NCBI GenBank assembly: GCA_003225055.1
Contig: QIAU01000192.1
Span: forward strand, 1 to 43,070
Reading direction: 5' to 3'
Origin: Acidobacteriota bacterium
GTDB lineage: Bacteria; Acidobacteriota; Terriglobia; Terriglobales; Acidobacteriaceae
Length of the DNA: 43,070 nt
Shown here: positions 33,608 to 42,506 of the stretch, one piece after another
Layout: each line of letters opens with the position of its first letter
How positions within the stretch are numbered: position 1 is the first letter of the stretch
Translations under genes and position numbers: made by a program
The notes under the pieces: generated by a model
Told to the model about the DNA's origin: nothing
What the model saw: only the letters and a program-made list of their open reading frames with translations
The model's database searches: none

Positions 33608-35815
33608 TCATTTTCGACTTACCGCGACCGATCTCCACGCCGAGAGTTGTTGCTGCACCCAATCCGCGTCCTTGCTCTGGTGACAGAGTAGGCAGGCGTT
33701 GGGACTCTCGTCTTGGCCGAATCGCCTGGTCATGTCAGCGTTGGGGATGTCGTCCATCTGGTGGTAACGGGCGCGAAACAGCAGAGCGTCCATGATGCGC
33801 GGCATGTGACAGGAGACGCAACGGCTTCCCTCAGAGGAGGCGGAGTGATGGGAGTGCTCGGCAGCGCGGGCGCTATCCTGGAATTGAGTATGACACCCCG
33901 TGCACATCTGGTCGGGGTTATCGCGAAACTTTAGTGAAGTTGGATTGGAAGCAGAGTCATGGGCGTGGGGATTGTGGCATGTTCCGCAGCTTACCGCCCC
34001 TTTCTTAAAGCACTGCGAGCGCTCGAGCGCCTCAACTATGAAAGTTGTCTGACGGAACCGGCCATCTTTGTAAAAACCTTTGCGGGAGAACTCGACGAAA
34101 GGCTCGCGCATGCCGGTAGTGAAGAAATCGCCCGCGCTGGAATAGTTCAATTCACCGGCTGGGCCGGGCTTCCGTATGGCGGATTGCATGTGGCATTGGG
34201 CACAGATGGCGACGAACTTGCGGTGGTCGATCGCGTGGAAGTTTACCGGCGGAGTTAAGGGTGGCTTCGGGTGGTATTCGTTTGCAGTGGCTTCTAGTAC
34301 GTGATCTGCGGAAGGACCGTGGCACATCTCGCAATCGATGCCGGGTTCATTGAACTCCAGGTTTTTGGCGTCGAAGCCCGCCCCCTTTACGTTTCTTAAC
34401 TGGCTGGTGTGGCAGACGGCGCAAAGGGCCTGATAACTCGTAGAGCTATCGAGTTTCTCCCAACTGCGCGGGTCGGCGCGCTCGCTTCCCGGCCCGTCAA
34501 TAGTCTTCCAGAAGTTGACCCATTGTTTTTCCAGCAGGTTGTACTGAATGGGAAATACGTGGATCTCTCCATTCGGCAGTTTGGTCGCATAGGCCTGTTG
34601 GAACTTTGACCCGATGGTGTAGTCCACCGGGTAGGTGTGCCATTGATGGTCAGATTGCAAGATGTCGAAATAGTGGTGGTCGCTACGAATTACCATCCGT
34701 GCAAACAGAGCTGGCTGCGGGCTGCGAGTGATGGTGAGCTTGTCGCTTCGGTATTCCACTTCGTCAGCCAAGTAAAAGTCATTATTGTTCTTGAAATCGC
34801 CCAGCACATTTTCCGCTGCATAAGGGCGGAACATCTTCGACATGCCGCTCTGTGACCACTGCTTGTAAATATCGGCATGGCAGGCGCGGCAAGACGCCGA
34901 ACCGAAGTAGGCGGATTGTTTGTACGTTGTCCGACTGGGCTGTGCCGGATCGCCAGAGGAGGTTTGTGCCCGGCTTGTCCAGCGAGCCTGAGCCTGCTGC
35001 ACAAACGTCTCGAAGGGGAGGTCGGAACGGGGATAGAGCAGTTTGTAGATGGCTCGCAAACTTTCCCGCGCCTTGGGTGCGATCTCGCCACCCCTGCGGT
35101 AAACCATGGCGAAATCACTGGCCGCCCGGGATGGTTCTCCCGACATCAGCCGAGCCAAGCCCAGCAGATAGCTGGTTTCACTATCGGCAGAGTTCAGCTG
35201 TTGGGCGCGATCCAGCGAAGCTTCTGACGTCTTCAGCAATTGGTCGCGCTTCTCGCCTGCCGACAATCCCAGCGCTTGTTGCAGCCAAGCACGACCCTTG
35301 GAGAAATGGGCAGACGCCTTGAGCCTTCGCTTCACATCCGGCCAGTCGTGCTCTTTTACCGATGACGGGGCAGCGAATCGGTCCAGGTCATCGAGCGCTT
35401 CCTCGGCGTGCTCAACTGCGGTCTGGTTCAGACCCTCTCTGGCTTCCACATCGGCTACGGCTACCAGAAGCAGCGGGTTTTCCGGGAGCAAAGCTAGCGA
35501 TTTTCGCGCATCATCCAACCCGGACTCGTATTTCTCGAGATCGAAGTTCGCTCGAGCGGCCACTTCGTAAGCTTGCGCGAGAAATGCAGACTGCGGAAAG
35601 CGGATCAGGAACCCTTTTGCCCGGCCTAGCATGTCGGCCGGAGGAGCCTGCCGAAACAGATCGAGAAAAGCAGCGCGCTCCGATGCATCACTGATTTGGT
35701 CGGCAATGGTCGAAACGCTCCGGCCCTTCAACGAGGGACTGGAATCGATATCCTGGGCAGCGAGCGGAGTCAGCGAGCAAAGCAGGACACCGAGCAGCCG
35801 GAGCCATTTCCGCAT
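33608..35815 (-). CDS. Eight-heme c-type cytochrome with N-terminal TPR repeats
   Basis: I start at the ATG at 35815, just before a signal peptide (1-21, ending 'PLAAQ'); a TTG at 35848 is the upstream alternative. The 735-residue protein has TPR-like helices (about 60-265) and then eight CxxCH sites starting at Cys309, 465, 495, 538, 610, 638, 666 and 708. 'GSASCRACH', 'GMSKMF' and 'GIDCEMCHGP' parallel the module A cytochrome ('GSAACAGCH', 'GMGRSM', 'GCENCHGP'), so the heme regions are homologous, but the TPR part is at the opposite end. It follows the large TPR gene by 62 bp on the same strand. An exported electron carrier is expected; donor and acceptor are unknown. Confidence 0.87.
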   Translation of the reverse strand: MRKWLRLLGVLLCSLTPLAAQDIDSSPSLKGRSVSTIADQISDASERAAFLDLFRQAPPADMLGRAKGFLIRFPQSAFLAQAYEVAARANFDLEKYESGLDDARKSLALLPENPLLLVAVADVEAREGLNQTAVEHAEEALDDLDRFAAPSSVKEHDWPDVKRRLKASAHFSKGRAWLQQALGLSAGEKRDQLLKTSEASLDRAQQLNSADSETSYLLGLARLMSGEPSRAASDFAMVYRRGGEIAPKARESLRAIYKLLYPRSDLPFETFVQQAQARWTSRAQTSSGDPAQPSRTTYKQSAYFGSASCRACHADIYKQWSQSGMSKMFRPYAAENVLGDFKNNNDFYLADEVEYRSDKLTITRSPQPALFARMVIRSDHHYFDILQSDHQWHTYPVDYTIGSKFQQAYATKLPNGEIHVFPIQYNLLEKQWVNFWKTIDGPGSERADPRSWEKLDSSTSYQALCAVCHTSQLRNVKGAGFDAKNLEFNEPGIDCEMCHGPSADHVLEATANEYHPKPPLTPPVNFHAIDHRKFVAICAQCHMQSAIRKPGPAGELNYSSAGDFFTTGMREPFVEFSRKGFYKDGRFRQTTFIVEALERSQCFKKGAVSCGTCHNPHAHDSASNPTSLKFRDNPDQMCTGCHTQFQDSARAAEHSHHSASSEGSRCVSCHMPRIMDALLFRARYHQMDDIPNADMTRRFGQDESPNACLLCHQSKDADWVQQQLSAWRSVAVSRK

Positions 35816-35877
35816 GGTCCTAAACTCTACAAAAGAATAGGGCTGCAATCACGAAGATTTTTTCGCGGCAGAGTAAT

Positions 35878-38445
35878 TTAATGTTGCGCAGTCTGGGCGA
35901 TATGAATCGCCTTGTCAATATCAGGGTCTCGCGGGGTCAGTTTTTTGGCTTCAAGCAGTTCTACGAGCCCGTTCTTCAAGTCACCGGAATGGCAGTAAAT
36001 GAGACCGAGGTCTTTATGCAGTTGCGCACGAGCGCTGCAGTTGCCGCAAAGCTGCAACGCCTCTTTAAGCTGGGCGATCGCCTCGGGCCAGTCATGCGCG
36101 GCGGCGGACGACAGGGCGAAGTTGCCTAGAGTTTGGGCACGGTCCATGATGCGATTTTGAGCTTGCAGGCCCTCAAACCTGCCTTGAAGGCGCTTGGCTT
36201 CAGCGGGATCAGATTGGGCCAACTGACGATAGAGATTGTACAGGGCTTTGCCGTAATTGGGATCGATCTCGAGCACCTTTCGCCATTGTGCGATTGCTCC
36301 TGCCCGATCTCCAGTATGTAAAAGCTGCTGGCCCAGCACGAAGAGCATGTCCGGATTCTTCGGAGTGATGGCGGCTGCTTTCTGAAGCATCTCGACCGAT
36401 AGGGCCGCGTTGCCTGCACTTTTTTCGATGAGGCCCAGCAGATACCAGGCTTCCGCGTACTGGGGGTTTAGGCGAGTTGCAGCTTCCAGTTCAGGCTTGG
36501 CATCCCCATCACGCCGCAGGTCGAGCAGCACTCTGCCCTTGTTGTAATGCGCCGGGGCGGAGTTGGGATCCAGACGCACGGCTTCGGAAAATTCCGCCAG
36601 CGCACCTTCGAGATTGAACTGGTCGGCGAGGGCAATTCCCAAGTTCAAATGCGCGCCCGAAGATTTCGCGTCAAGGTCAATGACCTTTCGAAAATACCCA
36701 ATGCCCTCTTCCATCCGGTTCATGCGGGTGAGTACCATGGCCAGTACAGTCAGGGCTTGAGGATTATCAGCTCGAATCTTCACTGCACTGCGCAGGGCCT
36801 GCTCTGCCTCGGCAAAACGCGATTCACCTGCCAGAATCAGACCAAGATTTATATAGGCTTGTGCATACTGCGGATCGTTTTCCGTGGCCTGACGAAAGAG
36901 TTGCTCTGCTTGCTTATCCTTTCCCTGTTGCCCGTAAAGCACGCCCAAGTTGCCCTGTGCCTCGGCATAGCCAGGATCCAGAGCTATAGCGGTTTTCAGT
37001 TCCTTCTCCGCCTCAGCATCCTGGCCGGCCTGCAAGCTCAAGAATCCCAGTTGTTCGTGGGCGCGAGCCAACCCCCAATCCTGATTAACTGCCTTCTCGA
37101 GTGCCTCGTGCTCCTCCGGAATTTTGCCCAAATGATCCAGTGCCAAGGCCAAGTCGTAATAGGTGCGCGCATTGTTTGGGTCTTCTGCGATTGCCTCGCG
37201 GTAGACATCGACGGCGCGCTGATATTCTCCTGATTGTTGGTACGCGTTCGCCTCATTCACTTTGGTCCCGGCTATGTTCTCTTTTATGCTCGCCTGCTTC
37301 TTTTGCTGAAAGGCCCGCAATTCTTCACGGGCCTTCTGCTCCTGGCCCAAGCTGCGCAGCACTGCCGCAAGTTGAAACCGTGCCTCGCTCGAGTCAGGGT
37401 TCAACTCCACGGCCTTTTGCAGCTGTACATAGGCTTCCCGCGGTTTTCCGAGCTTAGCCAGGACGAACCCGAAGTTGTAACGGGCGTCGTAATGGTTCGG
37501 ATTCAACGCGACCGCCTGGCGCAACACCGTCTCTGCCGCCTGGTATTTTCCCAAACCGCGGTCGACTACGCCCAAAAGGTATAGAGCGTCAAAATCGTGT
37601 GGTTTGCGCTGGTAATAGCCCTGGATCTCGGGAAGTGCGGTGTCGAACTCGGCAAGGATTATCAGCGCTTTCACGTATGAGATCCTCACCACGTCGTTTG
37701 CTGGGTCCAGCCGCAGTGCCTCGCGGAACTCGTCGACTGCCTGGCGGAACTGCTGCTGCTGCGTGTGAGCAATCGCCAAATTGGCGTGTTCGTCCGGCGA
37801 GGACGGATTCTGCTTAACCAGTTCCGTGAGCAGCTGGACCGCCTGCGCGATATCGCCATTTTGCGAATACGCCACAGCTAAATCGTCCTGCAGCTGGGTG
37901 TCTGCCGGCGCGTCTCTCAGAGCGGCGATCGCTGCCGAGTAGCGCTTCTGCGCAATCAAAGCTTTGGCCAGTCCGTGCAGCGCCGGCACGGATTTCGGGT
38001 CGGTTTTGAGCGCAAGCCGGAATTCCTCGATGGCTGCATCGTTCTGGTTCAACTCACTCAGGGCTACGCCCCACGCTGTGTGGCCTAACGGATCCTCGGG
38101 TTTCGCGCGCACCGCTATCCGCAGCTCACGAACTGCACGCTGAGGCTGATGGTCCTGGATAAGCGTCAGGGAGAGATTGAAGCGGGCCTCCCACGAGCCC
38201 GGGTCCAAGCCAATCGCAGACTCAAAGGCGGAAATTGCGCACGACAACTTCTGATGCTGACCGAAGTACGCGCCCAGAGCGTTATAGGCCGCTGCCGAGG
38301 GGTGGGAATGGATAACGCTCTCCAGGTCAGCCGGACCCGTGCAGGCCGGAGCAGGTTGCCCCATTTGGCTCAAACTGAAAATACAGACGATGCCGATGAA
38401 AAAAGCGGGCAGCAACGACATCCGAAGGTGATTCCACACTACCAT
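35878..38445 (-). CDS. Large exported TPR protein
   Basis: 855 residues from the ATG at 38445 (a GTG at 38457 is also possible). A hydrophobic signal or anchor segment lies at about 12-28, followed by near-continuous TPR repeats of 34 residues from about 45 to the end, perhaps twenty copies. Typical ones include 'NPNHYDARYNFGFVLAKLGK' and 'DPQYAQAYINLGLILAGESR'. No other domain is visible. It is the first gene of the minus-strand pair with the eight-heme cytochrome and is divergent from the third CRTAC1 gene (120 bp). It probably organises the periplasmic cytochrome/CRTAC1 partners, as the smaller TPR protein may do in module A (inference). Confidence 0.88.
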   Translation of the reverse strand: MVVWNHLRMSLLPAFFIGIVCIFSLSQMGQPAPACTGPADLESVIHSHPSAAAYNALGAYFGQHQKLSCAISAFESAIGLDPGSWEARFNLSLTLIQDHQPQRAVRELRIAVRAKPEDPLGHTAWGVALSELNQNDAAIEEFRLALKTDPKSVPALHGLAKALIAQKRYSAAIAALRDAPADTQLQDDLAVAYSQNGDIAQAVQLLTELVKQNPSSPDEHANLAIAHTQQQQFRQAVDEFREALRLDPANDVVRISYVKALIILAEFDTALPEIQGYYQRKPHDFDALYLLGVVDRGLGKYQAAETVLRQAVALNPNHYDARYNFGFVLAKLGKPREAYVQLQKAVELNPDSSEARFQLAAVLRSLGQEQKAREELRAFQQKKQASIKENIAGTKVNEANAYQQSGEYQRAVDVYREAIAEDPNNARTYYDLALALDHLGKIPEEHEALEKAVNQDWGLARAHEQLGFLSLQAGQDAEAEKELKTAIALDPGYAEAQGNLGVLYGQQGKDKQAEQLFRQATENDPQYAQAYINLGLILAGESRFAEAEQALRSAVKIRADNPQALTVLAMVLTRMNRMEEGIGYFRKVIDLDAKSSGAHLNLGIALADQFNLEGALAEFSEAVRLDPNSAPAHYNKGRVLLDLRRDGDAKPELEAATRLNPQYAEAWYLLGLIEKSAGNAALSVEMLQKAAAITPKNPDMLFVLGQQLLHTGDRAGAIAQWRKVLEIDPNYGKALYNLYRQLAQSDPAEAKRLQGRFEGLQAQNRIMDRAQTLGNFALSSAAAHDWPEAIAQLKEALQLCGNCSARAQLHKDLGLIYCHSGDLKNGLVELLEAKKLTPRDPDIDKAIHIAQTAQH

Positions 38446-38565
38446 TCCGGTTCCCACGGGTGGTTTATTCAGTCGGTAATGATAGCAGGGAATTTTGTAC
38501 GTTCGGCATTCATGAAGCCCGTCTGTAGCGTTGGTTCCTAAATGCTATGATCGGCAATAATAATA

Positions 38566-40623
38566 ATGACCAGGGAAGTCCGGAAGTCGGCCAAGACAGT
38601 CTGTCACACAATTTTCCTGATTCATATTCTTGCCCTGGTCGTAGTAGGCGGCTACGAGCAGGCTAGCGCGCAAGGTTCAGCAACTGGGGGCAGGGCGGTC
38701 CCGGCGCGGCCTCTTCCTCCAGGCATGAAGGCTCCGGTTGTCGATTACGAAGATATTGCGGCCGACGCCGGTCTGACCGGTGTAAATGTTTCCGGATCAG
38801 AGAACTCCAAGCAGTACATTGTTGAAACCACCGGCAACGGTGTGGCAATTTTCGACTATGACAATGACGGTCTGCCCGACATCTTTATCGTCAACGGTGG
38901 CCGCCTGGGAAAAGATGCCCCTCAGCCAAGCCACTTTCTCTACCACAACATAGGTGGCCTGAAGTTCGAAGATGTCACGGAAAAGGCGGGTATCACCCAC
39001 ACCGGGTGGGGTCAGGGAGTGTGCGTGGGCGATGTCGATAACCACGGATATCCCGATCTGTTTGTTACCGAGTGGGGGCAGAACGTTCTTTACCGCAACC
39101 AGGGGAATGGAACCTTCCACGACGAGACTAAGGAGCGCGGCCTCGTTTCACCCAAACCGCGGTGGAGCACGGGCTGCGCCTTCATTGACTTCAACCGTGA
39201 CGGATACCTGGATCTAGTGGTTGTGCATTATGTAGATTTCGACATGGAGCACACGCCTCACCCCGGGGAACAGACCCAATGTCAGTGGAAGGGACGTCCA
39301 GTGATGTGCGGTCCGCGAGGGTTGCCGCCGGAAACTCTGTCTTTCTACGAAAACGACGGGCACGGACATTTCACCGACGTTTCGGACCGTGTCCACATCG
39401 CAGGACCGAAGAACTACTATGGATTCACTGCGCTGACCGGAGACTTCGACAACGACGGGTGGCCAGACATCTTTGTGGCCTGCGATTCTACAGCCAGCTT
39501 GTATTACCACAACTTGGGCGGAAAGAAGTTTGAGGAGATCGGCGTACAGGCCGGCCTCGCCTATAACGAAGAGGGGCGGGAACAGGCCGGCATGGGCACC
39601 GCCGCCGGCGATTTCAATGCCGATGGCTTGCTAGACATCTTTAAAACAAATTTTGCCGACGACACACATACCTTCTATAAGAATCTGGGCGGTAATAATT
39701 TTGAAGACGACACCATAGGGGCGGGTCTCGCCGTTAACACCAAGTACTTAGGGTGGGGCACCGCGTTTATAGACATCGACAATGACGGGTGGAAAGACCT
39801 GATCGTCGTCAACGGGCACGTCTATCCCGAAGTTGACGCGGGGCACACGGCGGAGAAGTACAAACAGCCCCGGCTGCTCTATTGGAACCGCGGTGACGGC
39901 CAATTCTTTGATCTCTCTTCTCAGGCCGGCCCGGGCATCCTCGCCCTGCACTCCTCACGAGGTCTGGCGGTTGGAGACCTCGATAACGACGGCAACGAAG
40001 AAATTGTGATCGTAAACATGGGTGAAGCGCCCAGTCTACTCAAAAATTCCGGTCCGCCTGTCGGAGATTCTCTGCTGGTTCGCGCGATTACAGCGGCGCG
40101 CGACGCAATTGGGGCGCGCGTCACCGTCACAGTTAAGGACCGCAAGCAGGTCGATGAAGTGCGCAGTGGCGGGTCTTTCATTTCGCAAAACGATTTCCGG
40201 TTGCACTTTGGCCTGGGTAGAGCTACAGCCGCCGAGGTCTCTGTTCGCTGGGTGGATGGAAAGCTCGAAACCTTTCGCGGAGTCTCAGCCGGTCAAATTG
40301 TGACCATCGAGGAAGGCAAAGGCATTACTCGCAAGCAACCGTACACCCAAAAAAAACAGTTAGTGAGCAGCCGCTTACGCGGATTCACGTTCGGAATAAT
40401 TCGGGGTTTGCGGGCTACGGTGAAACTGGGTTCCCGGCCGACGTCACCGGTCGGGCAAATCGGGCATCGTCCACTGGCACGTTGTATTTTGCCTTATCAA
40501 TTCGGATCACGAAACGCGTGTCGGGCCGGGCAATTGTCTGTTGGAAAGGCGTTTTCACCCCCTCCTCGTCGCGGTACTCGGCATAGTCGATCTGCGTTGG
40601 ATTCTGGCCGAGGGGCGAATTGA
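38566..40623 (+). CDS. CRTAC1-type FG-GAP/ASPIC-UnbV protein (module B) with run-on C-terminus
   Basis: 685 residues from ATG 38566. It has a signal peptide (about 1-36), then Asp-rich propeller loops ('DYDNDGLPDIFI', 'DFNRDGYLDLVV', 'DFDNDGWPDIFV', 'DFNADGLLDIFK', 'DIDNDGWKDLIV', 'DLDNDGNEEIVI') and an ASPIC/UnbV tail ('RDAIGARVTVTV', 'SGGSFISQNDFRLHFGLG') ending near residue 590. The last ~90 residues are basic, low in family similarity, and lie antisense to the convergent cytochrome gene (209-bp overlap). An eight-A run (40349-40356) sits at the boundary; with seven A the frame would stop at TAG 40361-40363, giving a normal 598-residue protein. The true end is probably there. Confidence 0.88.
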   Translation: MTREVRKSAKTVCHTIFLIHILALVVVGGYEQASAQGSATGGRAVPARPLPPGMKAPVVDYEDIAADAGLTGVNVSGSENSKQYIVETTGNGVAIFDYDNDGLPDIFIVNGGRLGKDAPQPSHFLYHNIGGLKFEDVTEKAGITHTGWGQGVCVGDVDNHGYPDLFVTEWGQNVLYRNQGNGTFHDETKERGLVSPKPRWSTGCAFIDFNRDGYLDLVVVHYVDFDMEHTPHPGEQTQCQWKGRPVMCGPRGLPPETLSFYENDGHGHFTDVSDRVHIAGPKNYYGFTALTGDFDNDGWPDIFVACDSTASLYYHNLGGKKFEEIGVQAGLAYNEEGREQAGMGTAAGDFNADGLLDIFKTNFADDTHTFYKNLGGNNFEDDTIGAGLAVNTKYLGWGTAFIDIDNDGWKDLIVVNGHVYPEVDAGHTAEKYKQPRLLYWNRGDGQFFDLSSQAGPGILALHSSRGLAVGDLDNDGNEEIVIVNMGEAPSLLKNSGPPVGDSLLVRAITAARDAIGARVTVTVKDRKQVDEVRSGGSFISQNDFRLHFGLGRATAAEVSVRWVDGKLETFRGVSAGQIVTIEEGKGITRKQPYTQKKQLVSSRLRGFTFGIIRGLRATVKLGSRPTSPVGQIGHRPLARCILPYQFGSRNACRAGQLSVGKAFSPPPRRGTRHSRSALDSGRGAN

Positions 40624-41536
40624 CGTAGCGCAACATGCGCAGCAGCAATCCTGATTGCTGATCGAAATAAAACTTGGCGGCAAGTTCCCCAGCATTGAGA
40701 CCGGAAATGACGTACACCTCACGGTCCCCAATCTTATCCGGCTTCTCGGACTTTATTTCGTTGAATAACTGCTTAAGGTGGATGGGCAATTGCAGATCAG
40801 TCTCTACGTGGGCCGAGGCCACTTCGACGTCGGGAATGTCACGCACTAGCCCCTGGGGGACTGAAGTCCAGCCAGAGGTCTCGTTGTAGGCAGTGATGTT
40901 GTCACCATTAGGCAGATGAATGATGGAAACCTGCTTTCCAGGTGTCTTGTTTAGAATTTCCATAGGAAGGTGCCGGCCAGCAACGCTAATCGTGCCTTTC
41001 TCCTCGCGGGTGATCAGCTTTCTAACCGCCGACGCTCCTCCGACGGCATTCACGTACTTAGCAAGAATCTGCTCGACTGGCGGCACATTGGGCGCGGCAG
41101 ATGCTTCCTCGTCGAGCATCATGTCGGGCACCGACGAAGCTCCCGTTTCGACAATGACCGGAATAGCTACCGGGCGCACAGAGCCGCGGTGACAGGAGTA
41201 ACAGGTGACTTCCCGCCTGGAATCAAAGTTTGCCCGGTTGATGGCAGCCATCATCTGCATCATCTTGCGGGCGGTCTGCTTAGCCTTCTTGTCGTCCTTG
41301 TCGAGCGCTCCCTCCACGTGGCAAAAGCTGCATTTCACGCCCAGTGAATAACTGATGAATTGCATCGCCGGAATTACTTGATCCCCCGGAATACCTTTGA
41401 GAATCTGAATATTCTTGTAGACGTTTTCGCTTAGTTGTGGCTTAAAAGCAGCCGGTTGAGTCTGGCCGACAACGATACCGGCCAGCGAACACGCGATCAA
41501 AGCGAGACCTACCTTGGATGCGAAATTATGATTCAT
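40415..41536 (-). CDS. Two-heme c-type cytochrome, photosynthetic reaction-centre cytochrome-like
   Basis: I start at the ATG at 41536 (373 residues), directly before a signal peptide (1-24). The open frame extends to 41767, but that part is antisense to a relic and is not coding. The N-terminal domain (about 35-125) has 'GVKCSFCH' (Cys69-His73) and 'VTCYSCHRG' (Cys112-His116), with Met-rich helices between them that could supply axial ligands. This pattern is annotated as the reaction-centre cytochrome c subunit family although no phototrophy genes are seen. The C-terminal ~240 residues are beta-rich, resembling outer-membrane-lipoprotein-sorting-type sheets. It is convergent with the CRTAC1 gene and belongs to the redox neighbourhood of module B. 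Confidence 0.85.
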   Translation of the reverse strand: MNHNFASKVGLALIACSLAGIVVGQTQPAAFKPQLSENVYKNIQILKGIPGDQVIPAMQFISYSLGVKCSFCHVEGALDKDDKKAKQTARKMMQMMAAINRANFDSRREVTCYSCHRGSVRPVAIPVIVETGASSVPDMMLDEEASAAPNVPPVEQILAKYVNAVGGASAVRKLITREEKGTISVAGRHLPMEILNKTPGKQVSIIHLPNGDNITAYNETSGWTSVPQGLVRDIPDVEVASAHVETDLQLPIHLKQLFNEIKSEKPDKIGDREVYVISGLNAGELAAKFYFDQQSGLLLRMLRYVNSPLGQNPTQIDYAEYRDEEGVKTPFQQTIARPDTRFVIRIDKAKYNVPVDDARFARPVTSAGNPVSP

Positions 41537-41608
41537 AAGACCTGCTCCCCTGTGTCGTACACGTACAGTCCCAAGCGTTGGAGTGTAGCAAACGAAAGCA
41601 AGCGTTCG

Positions 41609-41720
41609 ACGCATGGGCCGAAGGGTTATTCTCAGCCCAGGACGATTTCCGGAGGGAGGTTCACGTGAAAGTCGGCGGGCCGAGGCTGAGACCATGTCCT
41701 TCGTCGAGCTTTCGCGTTTT
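41609..41720 (+). repeat. Duplicated gene fragment, copy A (copy B at 42752-42875)
   Basis: This segment matches 42752-42875 in the same orientation at roughly 80 percent identity by eye, including the shared string GCTGAGACCATGTC. Translated, it reads 'WAEGLFSAQDDFRREVHVKV' and, after a small deletion, 'AEAETMSFVELSRF'. It is a relic of the gene at the right edge, or of a tandem paralogue, cut off by transposon debris. Confidence 0.7.
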
Positions 41721-41799
41721 GGGAGCCAGAAGTGCGCACCACGCCGGCAGGAGGTGAGGGGCACCAAGTGGGCGAGCTTGGAATTGTAGTTTCATGCAG

Positions 41800-42083
41800 C
41801 GGCTCGAGCCAGAAAGGGCGGAGAACGAGTTGGAGCTGAGCCGCCGTAAGTCTCTCGATGACGACCATGCGGCCGCTACATTTGGGACAGAGCCAAAGTG
41901 GGCTGGGCTCCTGCGCAGGGGAGGGTTCGGGTTCCGTCGGCGATGGCTGTAGTGCGCCGAGTAGTTGAAAGCAAAGTGGCAGGAGAGTGGCGCGCCGCCG
42001 GTTGGCGAGGAAGCCAAAGTGGCGAATGCGGACGAAGCCTTTAGGCAGTAGGTGCAACAGGAAAACGGCGCAGGAACTCATAC
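41800..42083 (-). mobile_element. IS91-family transposase C-terminal fragment
   Basis: On the minus strand one frame reads 'FLLHLLPKGFVRIRHFGFLA' followed by 'RRRATLLPLCFQLLG' and 'CPKCSGRMVVIERLTAAQLQ'. This is the C-terminal end of IS91-type rolling-circle transposases, including the last zinc pair. The catalytic Tyr region is missing. The right limit runs into the IS630 fragment. Confidence 0.75.
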
Positions 42084-42375
42084 ACGCCGGTCTCGTAGCC
42101 CAGCCCCTCCGGTCCGCGCTTCAGCCCTTTCTCGATGCGCCGCAGATCCTCGGGACGCAAACGCGGCGGGCGACCGGCGCGTCCGGCCTTTCGCAGCGCC
42201 CGCCTTCCACCCCGCTTGAGTTCCGCCGCCCAACGGCCCACCGACTGCCGATGCACTCCAACCCGGCGGGCCACTTCCGCCTGGTGGACGCGCCCTGGCG
42301 TAACAGATCGGCCGCCTCCAGGCGACGCTGTTCTAACTTCTCGAAATCTCGCCGCACTCCTGCTGGATTTCCCAT
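42083..42375 (-). mobile_element. IS630-family transposase N-terminal fragment, frameshifted
   Basis: From ATG 42375 'MGNPAGVRRDFEKLEQRRLE' reads to 'LLRQG'. A GC dinucleotide gained near 42293 shifts the frame to 'VHQAEVARRVGVHRQSVGRW' and 'RKAGRAGRPPRL', the helix-turn-helix of IS630-type transposases. It ends at 'GLGYETG' and passes into IS91 sequence. The DDE domain is absent. Confidence 0.75.
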
Positions 42376-42506
42376 GCCCAGACCATAGCATAGAAATTCA
42401 GCAATGTCACTATATTATTCAATTAGCAATAGTTAGCGCAGTTGTTATAGAATCTGTGCTCTGCCAAGCTCTTCGTCTAAGGCCTTTCGTCCGGAAATTT
42501 GTGGCT

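Noticed and set aside
41537-41767. Upstream extension of the two-heme cytochrome frame
   Set aside because: It runs antisense through the duplicated fragment; the signal peptide begins at the ATG at 41536.
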